Shown here one piece after another: positions 16,718-24,656 of a stretch of DNA of 60,161 nucleotides. Position 1 is the first letter of the stretch, and each line of letters opens with the position of its first letter. The notes under the pieces are model-generated. The model was not told where the DNA came from. It saw nothing but the letters and a program-made list of their open reading frames with translations, and did not search any database. The translations under genes and the position numbers were made by a program. Source of the DNA: Terriglobia bacterium (GTDB lineage Bacteria; Acidobacteriota; Terriglobia; JAIQFV01); contig JAIQFV010000009.1 in the NCBI GenBank assembly GCA_020073085.1, forward strand, positions 1-60,161, read 5' to 3'.

Positions 16718-19063
16718 TCAGACGTATTGCCGATCGAGCACTTCTCGTACCTTGCGTGCCAGGGATTTGGGAGTAAAGGGTTTCTGTAGAAACATCGTTT
16801 CCGGATCCAGGATTCCTTTGCGTGCAATGGCCTCGGGGGTATAGCCGGACACAAAGAGAATTTTCACTTCCGGACGCAGGGAAGAGATGTGCTGGGCCAG
16901 TTCATGACCACTCATCTTCGGCATGACGAGATCGGTGATTACCAGCCCGATGGAGTCTTTCCGGGCATCAAACATCTGAATCGCCGCCTCTCCATCGGCG
17001 GCCTCGAGCACCTTGTAGCCCCCCATGGTCAGAATCTCGCGCGCCAGCGCCCGAACCCCTTCCTCATCTTCCACGAGGAGGACGGTCTCTGATCCCCCAA
17101 GCACCTCCCGCTGCCCAAGAGCCGCCTTCTGATCCTGGACCTCTTCAGCGGCACAAGGAAGGTACACCTTGATGGTCGTGCCGTGGCCCATTTCGCTGTA
17201 GACTGTGATAAAACCCTCATTCTGTTCGACGATGCCGTAAACCGTGGAGAGCCCCAATCCCGTGCCTTTTCCCACTTCCTTCGTGGTGTAGAAAGGTTCG
17301 AATAAATGAGATTGGACCTCTGCCGTCATCCCGGATCCGGAATCAGTGACCGCCAGCATGACATAAGGTCCCGGTTTGGCAGCCGCATATTTCTGGACAA
17401 AGTGCTCATCGAGTTCAACGTTGTGCGTCTCCAGGATGAGTTTCCCCCCATGCGGCATGGCGTCCCGTGAATTCACCGAGAGATTCATAATCACCTGATG
17501 CATCTGCCCCGGGTCCGCCTTGACTCGTTCCAGATCTTTGCCCGCAACAAACACCAAATCGATATCTTCGCCAATGAGGCGGTGGAGCATCTTTTCCATA
17601 TCCGCGATGACATGGTTCAAATCCAACACCTCAGGCTGAACGACTTGTCGGCGGCTGAAGGCGAGCAGCTGGCGCGTCAGGGAAGCCGCCCTTTCGCCCG
17701 CTTTGCGGATTTCCTCCGCATTTCTTCGCAGCGGATCCGATTTGTCCAGCTTCATGAGGAGAAGCTCTGAATAACCGGAAATGGCCGTCAGGAGGTTGTT
17801 GAAGTCATGAGCGACCCCCCCAGCCAGCCGCCCCACCGCCTCCATCTTTTGGGCCTGACGCAACTGGTCCTCAAGCCTCTTCTGCTCGGTGATATCTTCG
17901 CACGTCCCGAGAACCCCGATGACTTGTCCATCCCGGTCCCGCAACGGGATCTTGCTGGTTCTCAACCAGAAGGAACTGCCATCGGCCAGCTTGAGAGGTT
18001 CTTCAAAATTAATCTTGGCTGTGTTGCTCAGCATGACCTGGCGGTCGTCAACCCGGTGAGCCTCCGCGCTCACGCTCCAGCCCATATCAAAGTCGCTTTT
18101 ACCCACGATGGATTCCACCGTTTCGAAGCCGGAGTCCTTCAAGAAGGCCTTATTGCTTCCCAGGTAACTGAGATTCTTATCCTTCCAAAACACGCGCTGC
18201 GGAATATTGTCGAGGATCAGCTGGAGCATCTGTTGGGAGCGGTACAATTCATTCTCCGCTCGTTTGCGCTGGATGATGTCCTGATGTAATTCCCTGGTGC
18301 GCTCCTCGACACGTTTTTCCAGCTCGTTGTGAGCACTTTGCAGGGCCGCATCCCGGAGCTGAATCTGCCTCAACATGTCGTTGAACGCATCGATCAGCAT
18401 CCCCAATTCATCGCGTGTGGACTTGACCGCGCGGACGGAATAGTTTTTCTCCATCGACACAAGTCTTGCCGTCTGCGCCAATTGCAGAATTGGATCTGAG
18501 ATGACGCGTTGCAGGCGGTTGGACAGCACCAACACCAGCAGAGTGGATCCCAGCAGGACCAGGAGAACAACACTGCCGTAGCGTTTCAAGCGGGCGCTCA
18601 GTTCTTGCAGGTCACTCTGGAGATAAACCGTGCCGATGGCCTCACGATCCAACACGACCTGATGGAACAGGACGAGCACGTGTTTCGAAAAATGAAAACC
18701 GTCCTTTTCATAGGAGGGAGGCGAAAAGCTTCCTTTCGCATCCTCGCGGACATAGGAGGCGAACACCTTTCCGTCGGGTGTCAGCAAACAGGCGGAGATG
18801 ATATGTGGCTTACTTTTCAAAGATGCCAAAGTCCCCGACGCGGCCTGCTGGTCATTGAAGGTCAATGCGGCGGTGCTATTGTCAGCGACAATTTGCGCCA
18901 GGGCCAAAAGATCGCTGACCATGGCCCGCCGGAACGCGATGAAATCGTAGACGGCGACCACTCCACTGGCCAGCAGCAGGGCGATGAAACTGATCACGAG
19001 GATGATCAGCGTGAGTTTGCGCTTGATCGGAATGGCCTGGAAAGCATGCATCTTAGTTTCCAT
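16718..19063 (-). CDS. hybrid sensor histidine kinase with receiver domain
   Basis: 781 residues. Order: TM1 near 15-38; a periplasmic sensor of the CHASE8 kind (LADNSTAALTFND motif, residues about 40-165); TM2 near 170-190; HAMP about 190-245; coiled coil; PAS about 285-390 (LDNIPQRVFWKDKNLSYLGSN, then GTCEDITEQKR); HisKA with the phospho-acceptor in VAHDFNNLL near H419; HATPase with NLSVNSRDAMP and GTGLGLSTVYG; and a receiver domain about 655-775 with D711 in VITDLVMPK. The ATG at 19063 overlaps the end of the YfiR-like gene by 11 bases, so the two are coupled and may form one sensing unit with the TonB receptor upstream. Confidence 0.93.
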   Translation of the reverse strand: METKMHAFQAIPIKRKLTLIILVISFIALLLASGVVAVYDFIAFRRAMVSDLLALAQIVADNSTAALTFNDQQAASGTLASLKSKPHIISACLLTPDGKVFASYVREDAKGSFSPPSYEKDGFHFSKHVLVLFHQVVLDREAIGTVYLQSDLQELSARLKRYGSVVLLVLLGSTLLVLVLSNRLQRVISDPILQLAQTARLVSMEKNYSVRAVKSTRDELGMLIDAFNDMLRQIQLRDAALQSAHNELEKRVEERTRELHQDIIQRKRAENELYRSQQMLQLILDNIPQRVFWKDKNLSYLGSNKAFLKDSGFETVESIVGKSDFDMGWSVSAEAHRVDDRQVMLSNTAKINFEEPLKLADGSSFWLRTSKIPLRDRDGQVIGVLGTCEDITEQKRLEDQLRQAQKMEAVGRLAGGVAHDFNNLLTAISGYSELLLMKLDKSDPLRRNAEEIRKAGERAASLTRQLLAFSRRQVVQPEVLDLNHVIADMEKMLHRLIGEDIDLVFVAGKDLERVKADPGQMHQVIMNLSVNSRDAMPHGGKLILETHNVELDEHFVQKYAAAKPGPYVMLAVTDSGSGMTAEVQSHLFEPFYTTKEVGKGTGLGLSTVYGIVEQNEGFITVYSEMGHGTTIKVYLPCAAEEVQDQKAALGQREVLGGSETVLLVEDEEGVRALAREILTMGGYKVLEAADGEAAIQMFDARKDSIGLVITDLVMPKMSGHELAQHISSLRPEVKILFVSGYTPEAIARKGILDPETMFLQKPFTPKSLARKVREVLDRQYV

Positions 19064-19676
19064 GGGTCCCGTTCCCGATGACCTCTCCTAGTTTCAGGAG
19101 TTTGGAACTGATCCGGAGCCCCGCCCGTTCGGCGGCCCCGAGGTTGATTTCGAATCGAACCTTGTCGTCCTTCAAAGTGAAATTGATAATCCCTCCGGAC
19201 CGCGTGAACTGCTCCACCTCACCCACCGTCAGAACACTGGATCCTTTCAAGGATCCCAGAATTTGCGGCAGGCGGCCTTGCTCCGAGGAACTGATGAAGA
19301 GGATATGGCAAAATTCCAGGGCCTGGCCCCGCTTGAACCTTTTGATCACCAGCCGGCGGCCATTGATCCCCTTCCCATTAATGGTTTGCTCCAGATCGCT
19401 TCCAAAAGGATCATCCCCCACAATTCCCAGGATGAAAGGGGAATTGGGGTCGGGACTCACGTTCGTTGGCCAATCGATGAATTTTGCAAAGTTGTACAGG
19501 AAGGCTGCCTTGACTTGGTATTCCCCGGGGGATTGTGAGGGCGGAGCGCCGAGGGCTGTGCTTCCAAGACACAGAGTAATAACGATGACCGGCAGAAGTA
19601 GCAGGAGACACCCGTGGATGAAACCCGGGAGCCTTCCTTCCCCTTCCGCATTCGTCTTTCGAGCGGCCAACCTCAT
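19053..19676 (-). CDS. YfiR-family periplasmic protein (DUF4154)
   Basis: 207 residues from the ATG at 19676, with a long signal segment (FIHGCLLLLLPVIVITLCLG). The YfiR pattern follows: YQVKAAFLYNFAKFIDWP, FILGIVGDDPFGSDL, FKRGQALEFCHILFIS, VLTVGE and GGIINFTLKDDKVRFEINLGAA. In Pseudomonas YfiR is a periplasmic repressor of a membrane cyclase; in other phyla DUF4154 proteins sit between a TonB receptor and a histidine kinase or GGDEF protein, as here. The start at 19676 follows a GGGAAGGGTGAGAG tract; an ATG at 19721 is also open. Its stop codon lies within the kinase gene. It probably relays a periplasmic signal to the kinase (inference). Confidence 0.88.
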   Translation of the reverse strand: MRLAARKTNAEGEGRLPGFIHGCLLLLLPVIVITLCLGSTALGAPPSQSPGEYQVKAAFLYNFAKFIDWPTNVSPDPNSPFILGIVGDDPFGSDLEQTINGKGINGRRLVIKRFKRGQALEFCHILFISSSEQGRLPQILGSLKGSSVLTVGEVEQFTRSGGIINFTLKDDKVRFEINLGAAERAGLRISSKLLKLGEVIGNGTHGN

Positions 19677-19754
19677 CAATCTCTCACCCTTCCCACAGCT
19701 CCGCGTTGCGATTCTCATCATCCCGTTCGATATCCCTGTTTGCCTGGCGCTCCC

Positions 19755-21917
19755 TCAAAACCGATAAGTCAACTTCAACCGAAGGTTCCGGCCATCCTGT
19801 TCAATGGCCTGTTGAATGTGCTCTTCCGCGCCGGGATCCGCATAGCGCTTGTCAAACAGGTTGTACACTCCCACGGAAACGTCCAGTCCTTTCGCCAGCT
19901 TCTGACCGAACAGCGTTACATTCGTCACAAAGAAACCCCCGATGTCGGTTCCCTCCACGCTCCTTCTCCGGCTGGTGTACTGCCCCTCGATGCCGGCAAA
20001 CAGTTTCTTGCGGGCCAATGGCACAATAAAATTTACTTTACTGAGGTGCTTGGGGGAATTGGAGAGCGTTTCCCCGCTCTGCTGGCTCACCGAGTCCTGC
20101 AAGGTGTAACCCACTCGTCCCTGAAGCCCATTCGTCCACCTACCTTCCAGCTCGAATTCCACACCCTTGGCGTTGACCCGGTCGACATTTCTGAACTGAA
20201 TCATGCCATCCGCCGGATCGGTCTGCTGGTTGATGAGATCCCCGATCCGGCTGTAGAAGCCCGAGGCAGCGAAACGAATGCTCTTATTCAAATACTGCTC
20301 CAAAACCAACTCCGCGGTCGAGATGGTTTCGGGCTTGAGGAAAGGGCTCGATTTGAAATCGGGATAGGATTGATAAAAAAGTTCATAAAAATTCGGCGCA
20401 CGAAAAGCACGGCCGTAAAGCAACTTGACGGTGGTCTTCTGGAGAGGGTTGTAGATCAGAGCCAGACGCGGGTTGAGGTCACCCCCAAAGGTGCTGTACC
20501 GGTCGTATCGCAGGCCGGCATTGAGGATGAGATCCTTTCGGATCCTGAATTCATCCTGAACATAAACCGCCCAGTTGCTGGAGTCCCGGCGGTCATCCAG
20601 GTACTGAGCGAAAGGCTGCAGGTCGTGGTTGTTTTGATCTTGTTGCACATTGTCGCGAATTTCAGAGCCCAGGGTGATCCGGTGCTTTTCCGAGAATGTT
20701 TTGGCCACGTTTGCTTCGAATCCCCACCACTGGGCGTGAGCCAGATCCAGGTTTTCCACGAAGGGTGGAACCCCTGTGCCTGCGCTGTCATAGATGTAGG
20801 TTCCGTCATAGCTGTAGTGGTCGTAGGAAAGGCGCGCCGTCACCTCCCATTGGTGGGCGAAAATGTGTTCATATTGGAGGTCGAGGTAGCCCCACGCATC
20901 GGTGGACCGGTTACGCGGATCATTGAAGACCGTTGCAAACGAGGCTGTCGGAATACCTTTTTCACGGGTCCCGTAAACGCCTTGCAGTCGGAAGTCCCCG
21001 AACGAAAAATTGGCAAATAAGCTTTTGGACTGGTCGCTGTCGACATCCTGCGCGATTCCGTTGTGGGTGGAGGGATCGTCAAATTCCTTGAAGAACAGAC
21101 GGGATGGCCCGTGGCTGTTGAGATAGGAGGTTGAAAAGAGCATGTCCAGGCCGTTCTTGAATCGCTCCCCATAGCTCACCCGGCCCTTGTAGGTTCCATA
21201 ACTTCCCACCTCCGTGGAGACCTCGGGAGCCTTAAGGTCCTTCCCCCGCTTGGTAATGACATTGACCACGCCGAAAAAGGCAGAGGTACCGTAAAGGGAG
21301 GAACTGGGGCCTCGAATGATCTCCACCCGCTCGATCAGATCGACGTCAATCGGGAACTCGGAGCCGATCAGGGCGCCATCGTAGATGGCGTCGTTGAGGC
21401 GGTGACCATCCACCAGGAGAAGGATGCGGGAGTTATAATCCCCCGGCCGGCCAAAACCGCGAACACCAACATAGCTGTAGTTTCGGTCATAGCTGATATA
21501 GAACCCGCGCACACTCCTGAGTACATCGGCCAGCGTCCGGTAGCCATACTTCTGAATCTCATCGGCAGTGACGATGCTGACCGAAGCCGGAGCTTCAGTC
21601 ACCTTCTGTTGGTATTTCGATGCGCCGAAGACCGTGTCCACTTCAATCTTCATCAAGTCTTCAAGGCTCATCTCGGTGAGGTCGGCCGGCGGATTTTTCT
21701 GCGTCTGACCGAGCGCATGACCGCCCGTGAGAATCATGATCCCGACAAAAGCCAGGATTAGAATCATCGCGCGCGACCGAGCCAGGCGTCTCTTCCAGTT
21801 GTCTGCCGGAAGGGGGTCAAGTCCCCGTCCATTGAAGGCCCTAATATCACCACGGACATGCTTGTTATGTTTTTCACATAGCCAGCCACAAGCATTTCTC
21901 TGAGGATCACATCGCAC
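19755..21917 (-). CDS. TonB-dependent outer-membrane receptor
   Basis: 720 residues. Plug domain about 85-205: EAPASVSIVTADEIQKYGYRTLADVLRSVRG, RILLLVDGHRLND, ERVEIIRGPSSSLYGTSAFFGVVNVITKRG. Then a 22-strand-type barrel ending in TYRF with the C-terminal aromatic. GTG 21917 is preceded by AAGGAGG (21925-21931 on the minus strand, 7-base spacing), a near-perfect site, yet the hydrophobic signal segment (MILILAFVGIMILTGG) begins only at residue 51, so the leader is unusually long. An ATG at 21767 directly before that segment lacks a ribosome site. First gene of the receptor/YfiR/kinase operon; the ligand is unknown (cobalamin or siderophore class by plug type). Confidence 0.92.
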   Translation of the reverse strand: MRCDPQRNACGWLCEKHNKHVRGDIRAFNGRGLDPLPADNWKRRLARSRAMILILAFVGIMILTGGHALGQTQKNPPADLTEMSLEDLMKIEVDTVFGASKYQQKVTEAPASVSIVTADEIQKYGYRTLADVLRSVRGFYISYDRNYSYVGVRGFGRPGDYNSRILLLVDGHRLNDAIYDGALIGSEFPIDVDLIERVEIIRGPSSSLYGTSAFFGVVNVITKRGKDLKAPEVSTEVGSYGTYKGRVSYGERFKNGLDMLFSTSYLNSHGPSRLFFKEFDDPSTHNGIAQDVDSDQSKSLFANFSFGDFRLQGVYGTREKGIPTASFATVFNDPRNRSTDAWGYLDLQYEHIFAHQWEVTARLSYDHYSYDGTYIYDSAGTGVPPFVENLDLAHAQWWGFEANVAKTFSEKHRITLGSEIRDNVQQDQNNHDLQPFAQYLDDRRDSSNWAVYVQDEFRIRKDLILNAGLRYDRYSTFGGDLNPRLALIYNPLQKTTVKLLYGRAFRAPNFYELFYQSYPDFKSSPFLKPETISTAELVLEQYLNKSIRFAASGFYSRIGDLINQQTDPADGMIQFRNVDRVNAKGVEFELEGRWTNGLQGRVGYTLQDSVSQQSGETLSNSPKHLSKVNFIVPLARKKLFAGIEGQYTSRRRSVEGTDIGGFFVTNVTLFGQKLAKGLDVSVGVYNLFDKRYADPGAEEHIQQAIEQDGRNLRLKLTYRF

Positions 21918-21931
21918 TGTACTGCCTCCTT

Positions 21932-22471
21932 CGCGGCTGCGTTGCCCCGCAACCGGCGATGGGAAAGTAGTTTAGAATCAAAAGCGTAGATGAGAGTTCA
22001 CGCATTCACGTTGGGATTGAATGAAAAACCTGAGGTTGACCATTTTGCGGTGCCTGCTTCGCCAAGGTTCTGAATCCAGTCATCTCTTGAGTCGGAAAGA
22101 TACCCGACCATGCCTCAAAGAAAGTACCAAATAAATGTCCCAAAACTTTATCGGCTCTTTCTGTGCAAAACCTTAATACTTTAATGAGTTGGCGGGTTGA
22201 GAGGGAATGGCTTCCTGGCAGATTTCCGGAGGGCGGATCGAGTAATTTCCAGGCGAATCCTTGAGGCTAATCCGCCGGTCGAGTCGGGGAGAGTAAAAAC
22301 TGCGTTTCACCGCCGGGTTTGTCCGCCTCCTTGCAGAGCGGCTCCCGGCCTTCGTGCCCAGATCCCATGGATAAAGGAATGTCTGCCAGCGCTCGAGGAG
22401 AGCTTCACGCCAATCAATCTTCCCTCATCCGAGATCTTGTCCGCCTCATGCGTACGTGGTAGAGTTTATCT
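21932..22471. other. divergent intergenic region, 540 bases
   Basis: No gene is visible between the receptor operon and the basic protein gene. On the minus strand, just before the receptor ribosome site, there is a small hairpin (GTTGC, loop GG, GCAAC around 21940-21952) inside a GC-rich leader. I compared the leader with cobalamin and cyclic-di-GMP riboswitch motifs and found no match. The rest shows no repeat or obvious promoter. Confidence 0.4.
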
Positions 22472-22906
22472 ATGCGGAAAAAGAAGCCCACTCGGACTAA
22501 GAAGACTGCCAGTCGAAAGAAGGCAATGAGCCGGAAGAAGACTCTTACCCGGAAAAAGACAACGAACCGCAAGGTGGTGACCCGGCGAAAAAGGGTGACC
22601 CAGCGCAAGACGGTGCCCCGCCGCAAGAAGGCCCCTGTCCGGAAAATCCAATTCGTCAGCGAGGCCGAAGCTGAAAAGGAAAATTTCAGTTCGGTGAGCG
22701 CCGGGCAGTCCGGCGATATCCAGGGACTCTCTCATGTTCCCGAAGGAGACTCAGAGAGTGTCGGGGAGTTGATCGAAGAGGGACAGGCCTTCGAGGCGGG
22801 GGTGATCGAAGGCGTGGAAAATGCGCCCGAGGCCGACGAAGCGGAAGTCACAACAAAAGAAGTTCCTGAGGACGATGTTCCTCAAGAATACCGGGACAAG
22901 GATTGA
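22472..22906 (+). CDS. bipartite basic/acidic protein with H1-like repeats
   Basis: 144 residues. Residues 1-58 are almost only Lys, Arg, Thr, Ala and Ser in a loose repeat of the RKKTxTRK kind, like bacterial histone H1-like or AlgP-type DNA-binding tails. From residue 60 the protein turns acidic (SEAEAEKENF, then EGDSESVGELIEEGQAFEAGVIEGVENAPEA in pieces, ending VPEDDVPQEYRDKD). No membrane segment. The ATG at 22472 has no strong ribosome site. I do not recognise a family with certainty. A nucleic-acid-binding basic tail joined to a folded or disordered acidic half is what is seen; chromatin-like or RNA binding is inference only. Confidence 0.75.
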   Translation: MRKKKPTRTKKTASRKKAMSRKKTLTRKKTTNRKVVTRRKRVTQRKTVPRRKKAPVRKIQFVSEAEAEKENFSSVSAGQSGDIQGLSHVPEGDSESVGELIEEGQAFEAGVIEGVENAPEADEAEVTTKEVPEDDVPQEYRDKD

Positions 22907-22929
22907 CTATTCGCCACCCTAAGGAAATT

Positions 22930-23112
22930 GCGGAATGCGGATTTGGAATTTCGGATTGCGGATTTCAGATTTCGGATGCCGGGCTTTGAAGTAAGTAACG
23001 GGAATTCATTTCGAGCGATCAAGCATTTTCGCTCCGCCTTATTCCATTCCGAACGCCGAAATCCCCAATCGGATTCCGCAATCCGCAATCCGCAACCCAC
23101 ATTCCGCAATCG
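22930..23112. repeat. large imperfect inverted repeat of AATCCGCAAT words
   Basis: 22930-22980 holds GCGGAATGCGGATTTGGAATTTCGG and variants, and 23050-23112 holds the opposite-strand versions (CCGAAATCCCC, ATTCCGCAATCCGCAATCCG). The arms would fold into a long imperfect hairpin around a 70-base loop. The same words occur at 6661-6711 and 52620-52650. No coding potential beyond accidental frames. It resembles a non-autonomous repeated element. Confidence 0.6.
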
Positions 23113-23421
23113 ACAGAGGGCCTCCCTCGCGTCCCTCAGGTCGCTACTAAAGCATTGACACTCCGACCGCTAAAGTTGGAGAATCCTGATCGAGTTGACT
23201 CCCGTCATTATTCGTTGGCTTTTGCTTATCTTTAAGGTGGGCGAGTGGGGATATGGTTCTGCATCCCCTGGGGTGCAGGATTCAGGTGAGGGTCTGCAGA
23301 ACATCGACACCCTCACAGGGGATTACCTTTTTCGGGATCTGTCAGGGGTGCCTCCCGGTGTCATCCTTCCCTGGATCAAAGAATTCATGGTCCAGGTCCC
23401 CCAACAAAGGCTTGGGTCATC

Positions 23422-23778
23422 ATGTGGATCTTCACGACTGTAGGTTTTTTCAGTGTGGTTCAAAAGCCCGGAGAGGAGTTCCTGACCGTCCGGGCCCGTG
23501 TCGCGTCCGACCTGAACCGTCTCCGGATGGCATACCTGCCCAACTTGTCAGCGACGATCGTCACAAAGAAAGGCGACTACCCTTACCGTGCCACCATCAG
23601 CCATGAGGATTTTGCTGAGGGCCTGGCCCGATTGGGGCGCGACATCCACTACGGCAACTTCAAGAACGAAGTGGAAAAGGAAATGGGAGCCACGCGCGAA
23701 CGGACCTATGAGGAGGTCTGGAGCCTGTTGCGGGAACTCGAAGAAGAAGAGGGATCAATTGGATCCCGGAGGGGGTAG
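23422..23778 (+). CDS. conserved small protein of unknown function
   Basis: 118 residues: MWIFTTVGFFSVVQKPGEE, a segment with LTVRARVASDLNRLR, the motif YPYRATISHEDFAEGLARL, then DIHYGNFKNEVEKEMG and a helical acidic tail (ELEEEEG). The YPYR and DIxYxNFK motifs mark a conserved bacterial protein I recall only as hypothetical. No signal peptide or membrane helix. The ATG follows CTTGGGTCATC without a clear ribosome site. It lies upstream of the MESH1-like gene, on the same strand, with a 179-base gap; a link is possible but not shown. Confidence 0.8.
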   Translation: MWIFTTVGFFSVVQKPGEEFLTVRARVASDLNRLRMAYLPNLSATIVTKKGDYPYRATISHEDFAEGLARLGRDIHYGNFKNEVEKEMGATRERTYEEVWSLLRELEEEEGSIGSRRG

Positions 23779-23957
23779 TGGGATCTTGGAAAACCCGGAA
23801 TCGACGCGAAGAGACCGCAGAGAAGGCTCCAAGGTCGCTAAGACAACATTCATCGGATATTAGGTAGAGCCGTTTGGCGAGCTTTGCGCCTTCTTTGCGA
23901 GCTTGGCGGTTTGATTTTCATCCAGCATCGTTCTGTGAACCCCTGAAGAAGGTCCTC

Positions 23958-24509
23958 ATGAAAGACGAGCCAATCCTCCGTAACGACCTCAGCCTGATTT
24001 TGAGGGCGCTGGTCTTTGCCGCCCACAAGCATCGCGATCAGCGGCGCAAGGGGGCAAGCGCTTCCCCGTACATCAATCATCCCATCGCATTGGCCACCGT
24101 CCTGTGTAATGAAGGCGATGTCAGTGATGTGCATGTTCTATGTGCCGCCCTGCTGCACGACACCGTTGAGGATACTCAGACCACACTCCAGGAACTGGAA
24201 GAGCATTTTGGCGTGGAAATCCGCGGCATCGTGGCGGAGGTCACCGACGACAAGAGTTTTCACCGGGACAAACGCAAGCAGCTTCAAATCCAGCATGCCG
24301 CGCACAGCAGCCGCGAGGCAAAGCTGGTCAAGTTGGCTGACAAGATCTGCAACCTGCGGGATCTTGCCGAGGATCCACCTGTTAAGTGGGACCTGGAACG
24401 GCGGAAGGGATATTTCGATTGGGCGAAGGAGGTCGTCGATCAAATCCGGGGGACCAACCCGAAGCTGGAAGCTCTGTTTGACGCGGCTTACGCGAAGAAG
24501 CCGGATTAG
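23958..24509 (+). CDS. MESH1-type HD phosphohydrolase (ppGpp hydrolase)
   Basis: 183 residues, a single HD domain without synthetase, TGS or ACT parts. Metal ligands are H41 (SPYINHPIAL), H67-D68 (ALLHDTVED) and D128 (KLADKICNLRDL). The spacings 41-67 and 68-128 equal those of H35/H61/D62/D122 in metazoan MESH1 as I recall it. EVTDDKS and QHAAHSSREAKLVKLADK also match. The family removes the 3' diphosphate of (p)ppGpp, and some members also use NADPH. The ATG at 23958 has GAAGAAGG upstream; a longer frame from 23874 adds unrelated residues. No long RelA/SpoT enzyme is in the window. Confidence 0.92.
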   Translation: MKDEPILRNDLSLILRALVFAAHKHRDQRRKGASASPYINHPIALATVLCNEGDVSDVHVLCAALLHDTVEDTQTTLQELEEHFGVEIRGIVAEVTDDKSFHRDKRKQLQIQHAAHSSREAKLVKLADKICNLRDLAEDPPVKWDLERRKGYFDWAKEVVDQIRGTNPKLEALFDAAYAKKPD

Positions 24510-24656
24510 ATCAGGAGAGTTCGTATTCTTCCGGGTGCAGCAAACCCGGTGAGGCTCAAGAAGCTCTTAAGTGCTGCGGTTATCACCTCACGACCCGCCC
24601 GGACGAAATGACTCACCCGCTGCAATCTCAGGGGTGAGACCAATGATCTGAATCCA

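Noticed and set aside
19614-21020. Plus-strand open frame of 468 codons across the TonB receptor gene
   Set aside because: Antisense shadow of the receptor; the sequence has no domain or signal features.
21932-22020. Riboswitch in the leader of the TonB receptor operon
   Set aside because: Compared by eye with cobalamin and cyclic-di-GMP motifs; the conserved boxes are missing. Only a small hairpin remains.
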